DNA from: an uncultured Clostridia bacterium | GTDB lineage: Bacteria; Bacillota; Clostridia; Christensenellales; Pumilibacteraceae | Direction: 5' to 3' | Assembly (NCBI GenBank): GCA_947178255.1 | Contig: CAMWXP010000003.1 | Coordinates: 1-64,000, forward strand | Length of the DNA stretch: 64,000 bases | Part shown: positions 1 to 9,200 of the stretch, piece by piece | How positions within the stretch are numbered: the first letter of the stretch is position 1 | How the letters are laid out: each line of letters begins with the position of its first letter | Made by a program: the position numbers and the translations under genes | The notes under the pieces: generated by a model | Databases searched by the model: none | Seen by the model: the letters and a program-made list of their open reading frames with translations, nothing else | What the model was told of the DNA's origin: nothing

Positions 1-735
1 TGACTTTTGTGCGAGTCTCGGTCGCCGTGCAGTTTTCGCAAGGGGCGGTTTCCGTTCCGTCTTTTGCGCACGTTGCGTCGTTGTTGTAACTGTACGCTTC
101 GAATAAATGTCCCGTCTTTAAGTGAGCTTGACTTGTGCGCGTATCGGTGACAGTGCAGTTTTTGCAAGTAGCAGTTTCGGTGCCGTCCTTTACGCACGTT
201 ACGTCATTGTTGTAGGAGTACGTTTCAAACGAATGTCCTGTCTTTAAGTGTGCTTGACTTGTGCGCGTGTCGGTGGTCGTGCAGTTTTCGCAAGTAGCGG
301 TTTCCGTGCCGTCTTTTACGCATGTAGCGTCGTCGTTGTACGTATATTCTATATATGTATGCAGTCCCGTTTTTAAGTGGCTTTGACTTGTGCGAATGTC
401 GGTAGCTTCGCAATATTTACATGTCGCCGTTTCCGTGCCGTCCTTTACACACGTCACGTCGTCGTTGTACGTATACGTTTCGTACTTGTGTATGCCCGTC
501 TTTAAATGACTTTCGCTCGGGCGCGTAAACGTAGTTTTGCACAATGCGCACAATGCGGTTTCGGTGCCGTCTTTTACGCAAGTAGCGTCGTTATTGTATT
601 TGTATATTCCCAAAGAATGACCTGTCTTTAAATGAGTTTGACTGGTACGCGTAAACGGAATTTTGCACTCCTCGCATACCGCCGTTTCCGTGCCGTCTTT
701 TTCGCAAGTGGCGTCGTTGTTGTAAATAAAGGTGA
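1..735 (-). repeat. In-frame tandem repeats of 126-129 bp
   Basis: The repeat anchor TTTAA(A/G)TG on the + strand recurs at 117, 243, 372, 501 and 627, a spacing of 126, 129, 129 and 126 bp. All spacings are multiples of three and the units translate as the Cys-rich protein repeat. Copies differ by many synonymous changes, so this is an old protein-level array. Confidence 0.9.
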
Positions 736-898
736 CAAGCGTATGCGTGGTATGAGCTTCGTTGTCCCCCACGTTGTCGACAGGCACATACTTACCGTTA
801 TCGTTATCGCAGCCGACAAAAAGCAGCATGCAAATGCACGCCGCGATCGCAACGATAACGAGTAACGCTATTCTATAAACCTTTTTACCGATCGACAT
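1..898 (-). CDS. Cys-rich tandem-repeat surface lipoprotein (partial, runs off left edge)
   Basis: The gene starts at the ATG at 896-898 and stays open to the window edge, so the C-terminus is missing. Residues 1-30 form a lipoprotein signal: a short basic start, a hydrophobic run and a lipobox ending FVGC. The rest is five or more repeats of 42-43 residues, each with the pattern NDATC-KDGTETA-CENC followed by T-TRTSQ-HLKTG. Each unit has three conserved Cys, two of them spaced C-x-x-C. Such repeats are common in Clostridia surface proteins; no enzymatic role can be read. A Shine-Dalgarno-like AAAGGG lies about 10 nt upstream. The call as a secreted lipoprotein is firm; the function is unknown. 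Confidence 0.85.
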   Translation of the reverse strand, partial: MSIGKKVYRIALLVIVAIAACICMLLFVGCDNDNGKYVPVDNVGDNEAHTTHTLVTFIYNNDATCEKDGTETAVCEECKIPFTRTSQTHLKTGHSLGIYKYNNDATCVKDGTETALCALCKTTFTRPSESHLKTGIHKYETYTYNDDVTCVKDGTETATCKYCEATDIRTSQSHLKTGLHTYIEYTYNDDATCVKDGTETATCENCTTTDTRTSQAHLKTGHSFETYSYNNDVTCVKDGTETATCKNCTVTDTRTSQAHLKTGHLFEAYSYNNDATCAKDGTETAPCENCTATETRTKV

Positions 899-912
899 AA
901 TACATTATCCCT

Positions 913-948
913 TTGTACATAAATTCACTTATGTACAATACCATTATA
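913..948 (-). promoter_or_regulatory. Palindrome over the start point of the repeat lipoprotein gene
   Basis: TTGTACATAA and TTATGTACAA form perfect 10-bp arms around a 6-bp centre (913-938). On the minus strand a -10 box TATAAT lies at 943-948; its -35 region is poor. The predicted transcription start falls in or beside the palindrome, so it could be a repressor operator or a 5' hairpin. Confidence 0.55.
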
Positions 949-1019
949 TCACGCTATTATTAAAAGGCAATTTGAAATATATTAGAATTTGATTAGAAAA
1001 ACCAAAACGTCTACGCCGA

Positions 1020-3404
1020 CTATTCCGCAGACGGCGCCGTATTCGGTTCTATCGGCTCGCCGATATCGGGCTGTTCGCTCGATGTAGCACCCTCGCCTGC
1101 TTGGTCGGCGGGCGGCACACCACCGCCCTTATTTTTGCGGCGTATAACCGTCTTTTTGAGCAACGGACCCAAAAGGTACAAAATAGCGGGCAGCACAAAC
1201 AGCACGCATATTATGGATATAATAGTGCCGAAGCCGAGCGTCATGCCCATCGATGCTATGAGCGGGTTGCTGGTCATAAGTCCGACCAAGAATGACGCCA
1301 CAGTCATAATTGTGCCCGAAGTGACTATCGTGGGGAATGCCGCAGATATAGCGCCGATAACGGCGTCACGATTAGTCGTGCCGTCCTCTGCGTTCATATA
1401 CCTGTTTGTCATAAGTATGGCGTAGTCTATAGTCGCGCCCATTTGTATGGCGCTCGCAATAAGATACACAAAGAAGAACAGGTTGTTGCCCAACATTACG
1501 GGTATCGTAAAGTTGATGAATATAGCGCCTTGGATTACCGCAACAAGCACGATGGGAATACCCCACGACCTGAACGTGACCGCGAGTATTATAAATATGA
1601 AAGCGATAGTGAGTAGCGTTATAAGCAAATTGTCCGTTTTGAACGAGCCGTTAAGGTCGTAGGCGCTCATACTCGAGCCGGCGAAAATCGCATCAGGCGC
1701 AGTCTTTTTGACCGAACCGTACAGTTTTTCTATAAAGTCAAACGTTTCCTTAGACTCCACCGACGACGATATGTTGAACACAAGCCTGTAATGATTTTTG
1801 CCTACAAGCTGTGACTTGCCGAATTCGAGCAGCGACTTGTATTCGAGAATATCGCCCGCGCCGGACGCCATTGCCAATATTTCGGGATTGTCAAACACGT
1901 ACTCGACCAAGTCACCTATTTGCACAGCGTAGTTTTGAAGGGTGCCCGCCTCGCCGTAGCCGCCGTGCGACATGGCGTACGCAAAAAACAGCATACGCGC
2001 CGTACCGTCCTCGATTTCTATAATATCGTTAAGCTCGGTATACTTAATCTCGTCGGTAAGATAATGCGGTTTTCCTCCGTCGATGCGCGACGGCAGCTCG
2101 ATAGCCGCCCAGCCGAGCGACGAAGTGACAAGCTGCTTATCGCCCACAACCGACAGTTCTTGCACGTCCGACATTACTTTGCGCTGCAAGTCGGGGGCGG
2201 TATCCTTTGGCAGAAGTATTACAAAGGTATTGCTCGCGCCGAAGGTCTTTTCCATTTCGCGCTGCGCTATAACGGTGTCGGTCGGGCGCGAAGTGTCTAT
2301 GGAGTCTTGGCTGTAACAGTACGTTATGGTTTGGCTTAGCCATGCGCACACGCCGAACAGCGCGACAAACACCGCCACGAGCGCGTAGCGGATTTTGATA
2401 ACGCCCACGCCGAGCAGTCGCACCTTGGGCACAAAGCTGCGGTGGCGCGTTTTGTCCATAGGCTTTGTAAGCCAAAGCAGTATGCACGGCATTAAAAGGA
2501 ACACGGTGAGCAGCGAGCAAATTATGCTTTTTGCAAGCACCATGCCGAGGTCGAAGCCTAAGCCCAACTGCATAAACATCAACGCGACAAGCCCCGCCAC
2601 GGTCGTGAGCGAGCTGGACGCTATTTCGGGTATCGCCTTGCTAAGCGCCGTTATAAGCGCGCCTTTGGGATCGTCGGGCGTTTTGTCCTTTTCCTCGGTA
2701 AATCGGTGGCACAAAATTATGGCGTAGTCTATCGCGAGCGCCAACTGCAAAATTATACACACCGTATTCGATATAAACGAAATCTTACCGAGCCAGTGGT
2801 TGGTGCCCATATTGAGCACCGCCGCCACCACGAACACTACGGGGAACGCCAGCACCTCGGCAAAGCTTTTTGACGTAAACAGCAGCACAGCCAAAATTAC
2901 CGCCGCCGATATGGCGATAATGATTATCATTTCGCTCGCCAGCGTTTCGGCAAAGTTATTTACAAGCGGCGTAGGCACGCCGTACTTGTACCCGCTTTTG
3001 TCGAGAATTTTTATCGTTTCGTTATACGCGTCGACAGCTTTTTTATCGCCGCTGTCCCCTATGTAAAAAATATTGAAAAGCGCGTTACCGTCCTTGTAGC
3101 TATCTTCCGTGCCGTCGAAGCTGACCGACGTCACGCCGTCGATATTGCCGATTTGTTTTGCCAAATCGTCCGCCGCTGCGGCGTCTATGTTCTTTACCAT
3201 AACGGTTGCCGAACCGAGCGAAGCGAACTCGTCGCTCATTATTGCGAGCGCCTTTTTGGTGTCCGTGCCTTCGGGCAAATAGGTAGTAATGTCGTTCTCC
3301 ACCTGTATTCGCGTAATGCCGAATATGCAGTAACCGATTATCGCTATAAATATGAAAAACAGCCAAAGCCGCTTTTCAACTATAAATTGCGCAATTTTTT
3401 TCAT
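1020..3404 (-). CDS. MMPL/RND-family transporter
   Basis: This 794-residue membrane protein has the two-fold RND layout: a first transmembrane helix at about 9-30, a large extracytoplasmic loop (about 35-155), five or six helices (about 155-360), a second large loop (about 370-570) and a second helix bundle to about 760. The tail is hydrophilic, acidic and Pro-rich. It resembles the MMPL/HAE3 exporters of Gram-positive bacteria that move lipids or hydrophobic compounds outwards using the proton gradient. The substrate cannot be inferred. There is no ribosome site; a promoter abuts the start codon, so the mRNA is probably leaderless. No partner genes lie next to it. Confidence 0.85.
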   Translation of the reverse strand: MKKIAQFIVEKRLWLFFIFIAIIGYCIFGITRIQVENDITTYLPEGTDTKKALAIMSDEFASLGSATVMVKNIDAAAADDLAKQIGNIDGVTSVSFDGTEDSYKDGNALFNIFYIGDSGDKKAVDAYNETIKILDKSGYKYGVPTPLVNNFAETLASEMIIIIAISAAVILAVLLFTSKSFAEVLAFPVVFVVAAVLNMGTNHWLGKISFISNTVCIILQLALAIDYAIILCHRFTEEKDKTPDDPKGALITALSKAIPEIASSSLTTVAGLVALMFMQLGLGFDLGMVLAKSIICSLLTVFLLMPCILLWLTKPMDKTRHRSFVPKVRLLGVGVIKIRYALVAVFVALFGVCAWLSQTITYCYSQDSIDTSRPTDTVIAQREMEKTFGASNTFVILLPKDTAPDLQRKVMSDVQELSVVGDKQLVTSSLGWAAIELPSRIDGGKPHYLTDEIKYTELNDIIEIEDGTARMLFFAYAMSHGGYGEAGTLQNYAVQIGDLVEYVFDNPEILAMASGAGDILEYKSLLEFGKSQLVGKNHYRLVFNISSSVESKETFDFIEKLYGSVKKTAPDAIFAGSSMSAYDLNGSFKTDNLLITLLTIAFIFIILAVTFRSWGIPIVLVAVIQGAIFINFTIPVMLGNNLFFFVYLIASAIQMGATIDYAILMTNRYMNAEDGTTNRDAVIGAISAAFPTIVTSGTIMTVASFLVGLMTSNPLIASMGMTLGFGTIISIICVLFVLPAILYLLGPLLKKTVIRRKNKGGGVPPADQAGEGATSSEQPDIGEPIEPNTAPSAE

Positions 3405-3410
3405 AGCAAT

Positions 3411-3439
3411 ATATTACTATTTTCGTGGCGAAAACGCAA
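3411..3439 (-). promoter_or_regulatory. Promoter of the MMPL gene, abutting the start codon
   Basis: On the minus strand TTGCGT (3434-3439), 17 nt, then TAATAT (3411-3416), then six bases and the ATG at 3404. The expected start point is at or one base before the ATG, and no Shine-Dalgarno is present. Confidence 0.5.
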
Positions 3440-3506
3440 GCGTTTAAGGGAATTAAGAATTAAGAATGCAGAATTAAGAATTATGGCGGCTTCGCCGCAT
3501 TAATGT

Positions 3507-3630
3507 CGCCCCTCATCCACCGCAAGCGGTCCCCCTTCCCCCACGGGGAAGGTCACCGGTGATACGGCTAATCCGAGTGATGAGCTTCCCTCGGGGGAAG
3601 CTGTCACCGAAGGTGACTGATGAGGGCAAT
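3507..3630. repeat. Dispersed palindromic repeat, family A copy 1
   Basis: An element of about 124 bp begins CGCCCCTCATCC and ends GATGAGGGCAAT, giving imperfect terminal inverted repeats. Inside are two short hairpins of the type CTTCCCC-GGGGAAG. A second copy lies at 25809-25928. It fills most of the gap between the MMPL and lactate dehydrogenase genes; the rest of that gap is short ATTCTGCATT and GAATTAAG repeats. Confidence 0.8.
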
Positions 3631-3739
3631 CGATTTAAAATCACATCCTTATTAATCATTCTGCATTCTGCATTCTGCATTATTCCAACCGCGATAGCCG
3701 ATAATAAAACAGTATAACATTGTTTAGGAGAACGTTTTT

Positions 3740-4678
3740 ATGGATTTACGCAAAGTGGGAATAATAGGCTGCGGAATGGTGGGAAGCACTACCGCGTTTT
3801 CGCTGCTACACAGCGGGCTGTTCACCGACATGGTGCTGATTGACGCTAACCGCGCCCGCGCCGAGGGCGAAGCTATGGATCTATCACACTGTCTGCCTTA
3901 TATTCGTCCGCTGGAAATCATTGCCGGCAACTACCCCGACCTTAAAGACTGCGGCATAATAATAATCGCGGCGGGCGTCGGGCAAAAGGACGGCGAAACG
4001 CGGCTGGACTGCATACACAACAACGCCAAGGTTTTCCGCTCGATTATCCCGCAAATCGTAAAGTACAACAAGGACGCGTTTTTGCTTATCGTTACCAACC
4101 CCGTAGACGTGCTGTCGTACGTGGCGTACAAGCTGTCCGGCTTTCCGAGTAGTCGCGTGTTCGGAAGCGGCACGGTGCTGGACTCGGCGCGGCTTAAATT
4201 TATGGTCGGGCGCAGGCTGAACGTAGACCCGCGCAGCGTGCACGCCTTTATAGTCGGCGAACACGGCGACAGCGAGCTTGCCGTATGGTCGAGCGCCAAC
4301 GTAAGCGGCATACCTTTGGACAGCTACTGCGACCATTGCGGTTGCGACTGCAAAAATAACCGCGCGCAAATGGAGGACGACGTGCGCAATTCGGCGTACG
4401 AGATAATAAAAAGAAAGGGCGCAACCTATTACGGCATTGCCGCCGCCACCACCAAGATTTGCAAGAGCATTGTGCGCGACGAGCATTCCATCATGCCCGT
4501 AAGCGCGCTTGTAAGCGGCCACTACGGCCTTGACGACGTGTATATTTCCGTCCCCACCCTCGTCGGCTCGGGCGGCGTGGAAGATATAATAGACATCGAA
4601 CTGTCCGAGGAAGAACACGCCAAGCTGATAGAGTCCGCAAATACGCTGAAAGAAGTGATAAAACAAATTAAATTATGA
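3740..4678 (+). CDS. ldh: L-lactate dehydrogenase
   Basis: This 312-residue enzyme reduces pyruvate to L-lactate with NADH and so regenerates NAD+ in fermentation. The Rossmann motif GCGMVGS is at residues 10-16. The substrate loop GVGQKDGETR has Gln at the position that separates lactate (Gln) from malate (Arg) dehydrogenases. The catalytic His lies in GEHGDSE at about 174-180. Length is normal for the family. The start has an AGGAGA ribosome site 8 nt upstream. A 20-residue insert rich in Cys (CDHCGCDCKNN, about 198-208) follows the catalytic region and is unusual. The stop codon sits directly against a GAATTCGGAAT repeat. Confidence 0.93.
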   Translation: MDLRKVGIIGCGMVGSTTAFSLLHSGLFTDMVLIDANRARAEGEAMDLSHCLPYIRPLEIIAGNYPDLKDCGIIIIAAGVGQKDGETRLDCIHNNAKVFRSIIPQIVKYNKDAFLLIVTNPVDVLSYVAYKLSGFPSSRVFGSGTVLDSARLKFMVGRRLNVDPRSVHAFIVGEHGDSELAVWSSANVSGIPLDSYCDHCGCDCKNNRAQMEDDVRNSAYEIIKRKGATYYGIAAATTKICKSIVRDEHSIMPVSALVSGHYGLDDVYISVPTLVGSGGVEDIIDIELSEEEHAKLIESANTLKEVIKQIKL

Positions 4679-4702
4679 ATTCGGAATGCGGAATGCGGAA
4701 TT
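4677..4702. repeat. Short GAATTCGGAAT-type repeat after ldh
   Basis: GAATTCGGAATGCGGAAT is repeated imperfectly, beginning one base after the ldh stop. It belongs to the ATTCCGAATTC family that recurs through the window. Confidence 0.7.
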
Positions 4703-4727
4703 ATTCGGTAGTATAGCTTGACACCTA

Positions 4728-4880
4728 TGCGGCGGTTCGCCTAGATTTCTCAGCTTCGCGCTGACGCGCTTCGGTCGAAATGATGGGAGTTAAAGGTTGC
4801 TGCTATTCTAATAAAGGATAGCACCGCTTTATTCCACATCACCCCGAGCGTAGTCGAGGGGTCTAGGCGAACCGCCGCAA
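4728..4880. repeat. MITE-like element, family B copy 1
   Basis: This 153-bp element has perfect 18-bp terminal inverted repeats, TGCGGCGGTTCGCCTAGA and its complement. The interior carries CGAAATGATGGG and CATCACCCCGA blocks. No reading frame of note is present. A related stretch of about 28 bp just upstream (GTATAGCTTGACACCTA) is also found before copy 2. Confidence 0.85.
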
Positions 4881-5109
4881 TGTTGATATGCCATTATTTC
4901 CAATAACAACAACGCAGCGGCATTATACCGCTGCGCCGTCATATTAGGTCGGCACCATAATTTTTTACTGTGACAAACCATACGCGTTCTGAGTACCCGA
5001 AATAGATATGAGCCTTGTTCAACTGCCGTATGCGTTCTCACAAAATAACTACAAGCTTCTTATAACAGTGCGCCTTAATACTATTTACTATCATACCACA
5101 TTTTTACCT

Positions 5110-5186
5110 GTTGGTCAACCAACTGTTGGTACACCAACTACATATTTTTTGAAAATTTCACATAATAACCATGTTGGCACACCAAT
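5110..5186 (+). promoter_or_regulatory. Three GTTGG(T/C)-N2-ACCAA operators upstream of the XRE gene
   Basis: Palindromes GTTGGT-CA-ACCAAC (5110-5123), GTTGGT-AC-ACCAAC (5125-5138) and GTTGGC-AC-ACCAAT (5173-5186) lie in the 100 bp before the regulator gene. The first two are one base apart. Repeated operators before a small HTH gene suggest autoregulation. Confidence 0.7.
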
Positions 5187-5206
5187 AATCAACATGAGGT
5201 TTTTCT

Positions 5207-5440
5207 ATGAGATTAGTAGATGCGGTTTACGCAAGAATTATCGAATTGGTTAAAGAACGACAAATCACGGTCAATGCTTTGGCAAATTTAAGCGGCGTAC
5301 CTCGCCCGACCATTGTGACAATGACAAGAAGCACCACCGTAAAGCTTTCGACTATTTACGGCATATGCGACGGACTGAAAATCACTTTGCAGGACTTTTT
5401 TAATTCTCCGCTGTTCACGCCCGAAAATATTACCGATTAA
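5207..5440 (+). CDS. Small XRE-family helix-turn-helix regulator
   Basis: This 77-residue protein is essentially one Cro/C1-type HTH domain. The recognition region reads TVNALANLSGVPRPTIVTM at residues 22-40, followed by the usual third helix KLSTIYGICDGLKITLQDFF. The start is set by TGAGGT six bases before the ATG. It stands alone between two family B repeats in the same orientation and has its own terminator, so it may regulate itself through the three palindromes upstream. Other targets are unknown. Confidence 0.85.
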   Translation: MRLVDAVYARIIELVKERQITVNALANLSGVPRPTIVTMTRSTTVKLSTIYGICDGLKITLQDFFNSPLFTPENITD

Positions 5441-5450
5441 TATGACACAA

Positions 5451-5478
5451 AAAAATCCACCCGCGTGGGTGGATTTTT
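5451..5478 (+). terminator. Rho-independent terminator of the XRE gene
   Basis: Perfect 11-bp arms AAAAATCCACC and GGTGGATTTTT around a 6-nt loop, ten bases after the stop codon. It can work in both directions and may also serve the convergent flavodoxin gene. Confidence 0.9.
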
Positions 5479-5525
5479 ATTTATAATTAATTCAGAATTA
5501 TTTGGTAGTAATAGCTTGACACCTA

Positions 5526-5670
5526 TGCGGCGGTTCGCCTAGATTTCTCGACAAGCTCGAAATGATGGGTGTATTGTCTGTACTATTCTACTACAACAAT
5601 TCGGCACAAAAAAGTGCGGCTTTACTCCCATCACCCCGACCGAAGCGGAGTGGTCTAGGCGTTAGCCGCA
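5526..5670. repeat. MITE-like element, family B copy 2
   Basis: Begins TGCGGCGGTTCGCCTAGA and ends TCTAGGCGTTAGCCGCA. It has the same orientation and the same conserved upstream flank (AGCTTGACACCTA) as copy 1, so the XRE gene is bracketed by direct copies. The 5479-5727 gap otherwise holds only ATTCCGAATT-type repeats at 5697-5731. Confidence 0.8.
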
Positions 5671-5727
5671 CAATTACTTAATTAAATTATTTCATTCAAT
5701 TCCGAATTCATAATTCCGAATTCCGAA

Positions 5728-6213
5728 TTAAATTATATTAATTTCTTTGAGCCAATCCTTGATGTCGTCTATCGTCGTATCGTCTTTTATCAGCTTGCCG
5801 GGCAGCCAGTTGGCGCCCTTTGCTTTGCTTTGCAAAACGGCTTCCGCCTTTGCCATATCGCTGCTGCCGCTGGTTGCAAACGGCACAAGCGTTTTGCCCG
5901 AAAAGTCGTAGCTCTTTAAAAATCCGTTGATAATTGTCGGCGCGATATACCACCAAATGGGAAAGCCGACAAACACGGTGTCGTAGTCCCCCATGTTTTC
6001 CACCTTGTCGGCAATAGCCGGTTCTTCCAGCGTGCGCATTTCAACCGAGGTGCGGCTATTTTTGTCGTTCCAGTCGAGGTCGGCCTCGGTGTACGGCACC
6101 AAGGGCTTGATTGCGAACAAGTCGGCGCCGCCCGCTGCCTTGGCTATTTGCTTTGCCGCCATTGCGGTGTCGCCGCCGCACGAAAAATACGCTACCAATA
6201 TTTTATTGCTCAT
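5728..6213 (-). CDS. Flavodoxin
   Basis: This 161-residue protein matches the flavodoxin_4 type: an N-terminal ILVAYFSCGGDTAMAA phosphate-binding loop for FMN, then VFVGFPIWWYIAPTIINGFL and VPFATSGSSD segments typical of the family. It would carry electrons as a small cytoplasmic FMN protein. The start at 6211-6213 is chosen because AAGGAG lies 8 nt upstream; an in-frame start 33 codons earlier would overlap the M60 gene and lacks a ribosome site. The upstream M60 gene ends only 22 bp away on the same strand, so the two may be co-transcribed. Confidence 0.88.
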   Translation of the reverse strand: MSNKILVAYFSCGGDTAMAAKQIAKAAGGADLFAIKPLVPYTEADLDWNDKNSRTSVEMRTLEEPAIADKVENMGDYDTVFVGFPIWWYIAPTIINGFLKSYDFSGKTLVPFATSGSSDMAKAEAVLQSKAKGANWLPGKLIKDDTTIDDIKDWLKEINII

Positions 6214-6235
6214 TTTATGTTCTCCTTGTAAAAAA

Positions 6236-9200
6236 TTATTTCCAAAGTACGATATTGTCGATATTGGCAGTTTCGTTGTTGCAACGTATTTCCACGGTGT
6301 GCTTGCCGTCATCTAAATCTTCGGAAAGGAACACCATTTGCGAACCGTTGCCTTCACCCTTCAACGATACTTTACCCGCGGACTTACCGTCTATAAACAC
6401 TTCCATACCGCCGTACTGTTCCGACTTGTATGAGAATATGGCAAACGCCTTGCCTGTGAACGTAAACTTCATTGTCGCGTTGTCGTTGCCGTTGTAAATG
6501 TGTCCGAAGGTGTAGAAGCCCTGATCAATCGCCCATCTTCCGTCGTACCTGAACATTTCGTTATCCGCCTCGAATACCGTTCCGTTAACAAGCGCGCGGC
6601 GCGTGGCAAAGCCGATTGCCGACGCAACAAAGTAATCGTTTTCGGTTTTGGTTACCGTCAAGGTATAATACCCGAACGTTATATGCTCGCCCAATGCGAC
6701 TTCCAAATCGGCGCCGTTGGCGTGCGTGGCGCCGGTAAACGTTTTGGTAGCCACAATCTTGCCGTCCGGCTTATCGCGGAATTCGAGAGTGAAGTTTTGA
6801 GGCAGTCCCGTCTTGTTTGCACTGTCGTTACGCGCATACACTATAAAGGCGTTTGCGGTAATGGGATTGTCGAGCTGAACGGACAGCCTAAACGGATTAT
6901 CCGCATTCACCGACGTTTCGGGCTTGCCGCTTACGTGCTGTGCACTGTGCGCCGTGGTATTGGGATTGCCGTCGAAAAGATTTTCTATTTTGTACTCCGC
7001 CGACCAATGCAAAAAGTTATGCTCGACTATGCTTTGTTCGACCTCGTGATACTCTACGTCCTCGCTGCGGTACGTATAACGGTAGTCGCGCAGGAAGAAA
7101 TATTCCGAAGTGAAATTGCTGTTGATAATCTCGTACGTGGAACGGTACGCATTGGAATAGCTTACGCTAACGGTTGCCTGAGCGTTTTCTATAACGTTTC
7201 CGTTGCCGTCCACAAGCTGCCCGTCCTCGTTGATAGTGCCTTGCGGCATGGTATACTCGCCGCTGCCCAGTCCGATATATGCGTTTTTGCCGCCGCGGTT
7301 CTCGCATTTAAGCACCGCCTTAAAGTATATCCAGTCGCCCGCCGTGAACGTTTCGTCAAAGTACGTTTCGGGATTGTCAAGATAGAAATTGGCGTGGCTT
7401 GCGTCCGTCTTGATTTTCGCTTTAAGCGTGTAATTGCTGTCGGCGTTTACCGCAACGTACAGCGCGCAGTCCCAACGCCCGCGCAACGCAATGCGGTACT
7501 TGGCGGTTTCGGGTACGTACAGCTTGCCTTTTATTTCGTAATACGTGTTGGCGGGCAAAGCATCGTACGACCAAACCTCGGTATTGCCGTTTTGCGTGGG
7601 GTTAATGTTATCCACTACCTCTTTTTCTTCATAGCCGTCGTAGTCCGATTCAAACGCGGCCGTCGCGCTTTCCGGCAACGTATCTTCCGTAAAGGTATAA
7701 ATGGTGCGCGTCAAAATGTTCTTGTTCATTTCGTGCGACTGCTCGAATTCAAGAACCAAATCAACATCCTCTACGCTGAACGCGCGGTCGTCCTTGGTGA
7801 TGGCAAGCGTGACTACCATCTTGCCCGAACGCAAGTAATTGGATGCAGGCGTGTACGAATACACGTTGTCGCCCTTGTTTGTAAGAGCGCCGTACTGCGG
7901 TGCAACTACCTTTTTGATAGTATAGCTGAATCCGTCGGGAATAACAACACTGCCATGCTGATACATGCCGTTTTCGTTTACGGTGTACTTGCGCATATCC
8001 ACGTCTATGGTTTCGCCAAACTTAATCTTGTACGGCTGCATAGTTGTTATGTACCGTTTTTGATTGTCGTACACATAGCTTCTGCCCGTTTGATACACCG
8101 ACGACACGGGAACGAACATGGGATAGTCTTTTTGCGACTCGGCAAGCGACGAATAATCCGCAGTAGCATATGCACTTATCATTTGCGTGTAGTACGACAT
8201 GTTGTGGTGCGTAACGTTGCCCCAGTTTTGGAAATACGCTAGGTCACGCCCGCCGACGGTCATAAACGCTTCCTGTCCGAAATTGTGCAGCAGCGTTGCG
8301 TACAGCGCAAGACCGTTGGTGGAAGAAATTTCGCCCGTTTTGACGCGGTTAAGCGCCCACGTAGCGCTGGTGTAGCAGTTCCAACCACTCAATCCGCCGC
8401 CGCCGTACGCGCCGATATTGCGCGACCCCGATACTTCGGTAAACAGCGAGTATTCCACAAGCGAAATGGCGTTGTTGGTTACCTCGCCGTCGGCGCCGCC
8501 GCAGCCGTAGCCTTGGAAGTTGTGGTTGTATTCGTGAACGTTACCCCACGACCCCGAACGCACAAACGCGTCGTAGTTGAGCGATCCGTTCATCCAGTCG
8601 GCAGGACAGTTGACCGACATTTGTCCGGGGAATGCAACCGCCGCGCCCGCCGCAACAAACGGGTCGTAAATAAACACTATACCCTGCTTGACGCGCTGTG
8701 TGGATACAAGCGCTATCTTTTCCCAAAGCACCGCGGCCTTGTATATATTGTTGTAGGTAAGCAGTCCTTCGCCGACCGAGCTTCTCGGCCCCGAATGAAG
8801 CACGCCGTTTTCGCGCACCTCCAAATCGAAGTACGGAACGGAAGATTTAAGGTTTTCGGCATAATCCTCGGGCGTGGTGTAACCGAGTATGTAGTGCGCA
8901 TAACGCACGCCGCCCGATATCGTCACCGAAAAAGTAACGTTTTCGTTGTATATGTAAATAGGTCCGCCGTAGAACGAGCCGACGTACGCGGTGTAAACCT
9001 GACGTTCGCTGTCGTACGTGGAGTTGTCGGCGTTTACCACCCAAGTGTTGAGTATGACCGGCATGCGGTTGATATTGCGCGCCGCCCAAATGTTGTTGGC
9101 CTTGTGGTTGTACAGCGCTTGACCGATCATGACCTCTATGCCGCCAGTGGCTTGCATATGCGCCTGGCTAATCTCTATCTTTATTATTTCGCCGGCGGGC

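Noticed and set aside
1-735. CRISPR-like periodic array
   Set aside because: The period is 126-129 bp, always in frame, and the units encode a conserved protein repeat with synonymous changes.
6500-8242. 580-codon + strand frame
   Set aside because: Antisense shadow of the M60-like gene; composition is that of reversed GC-rich codons.
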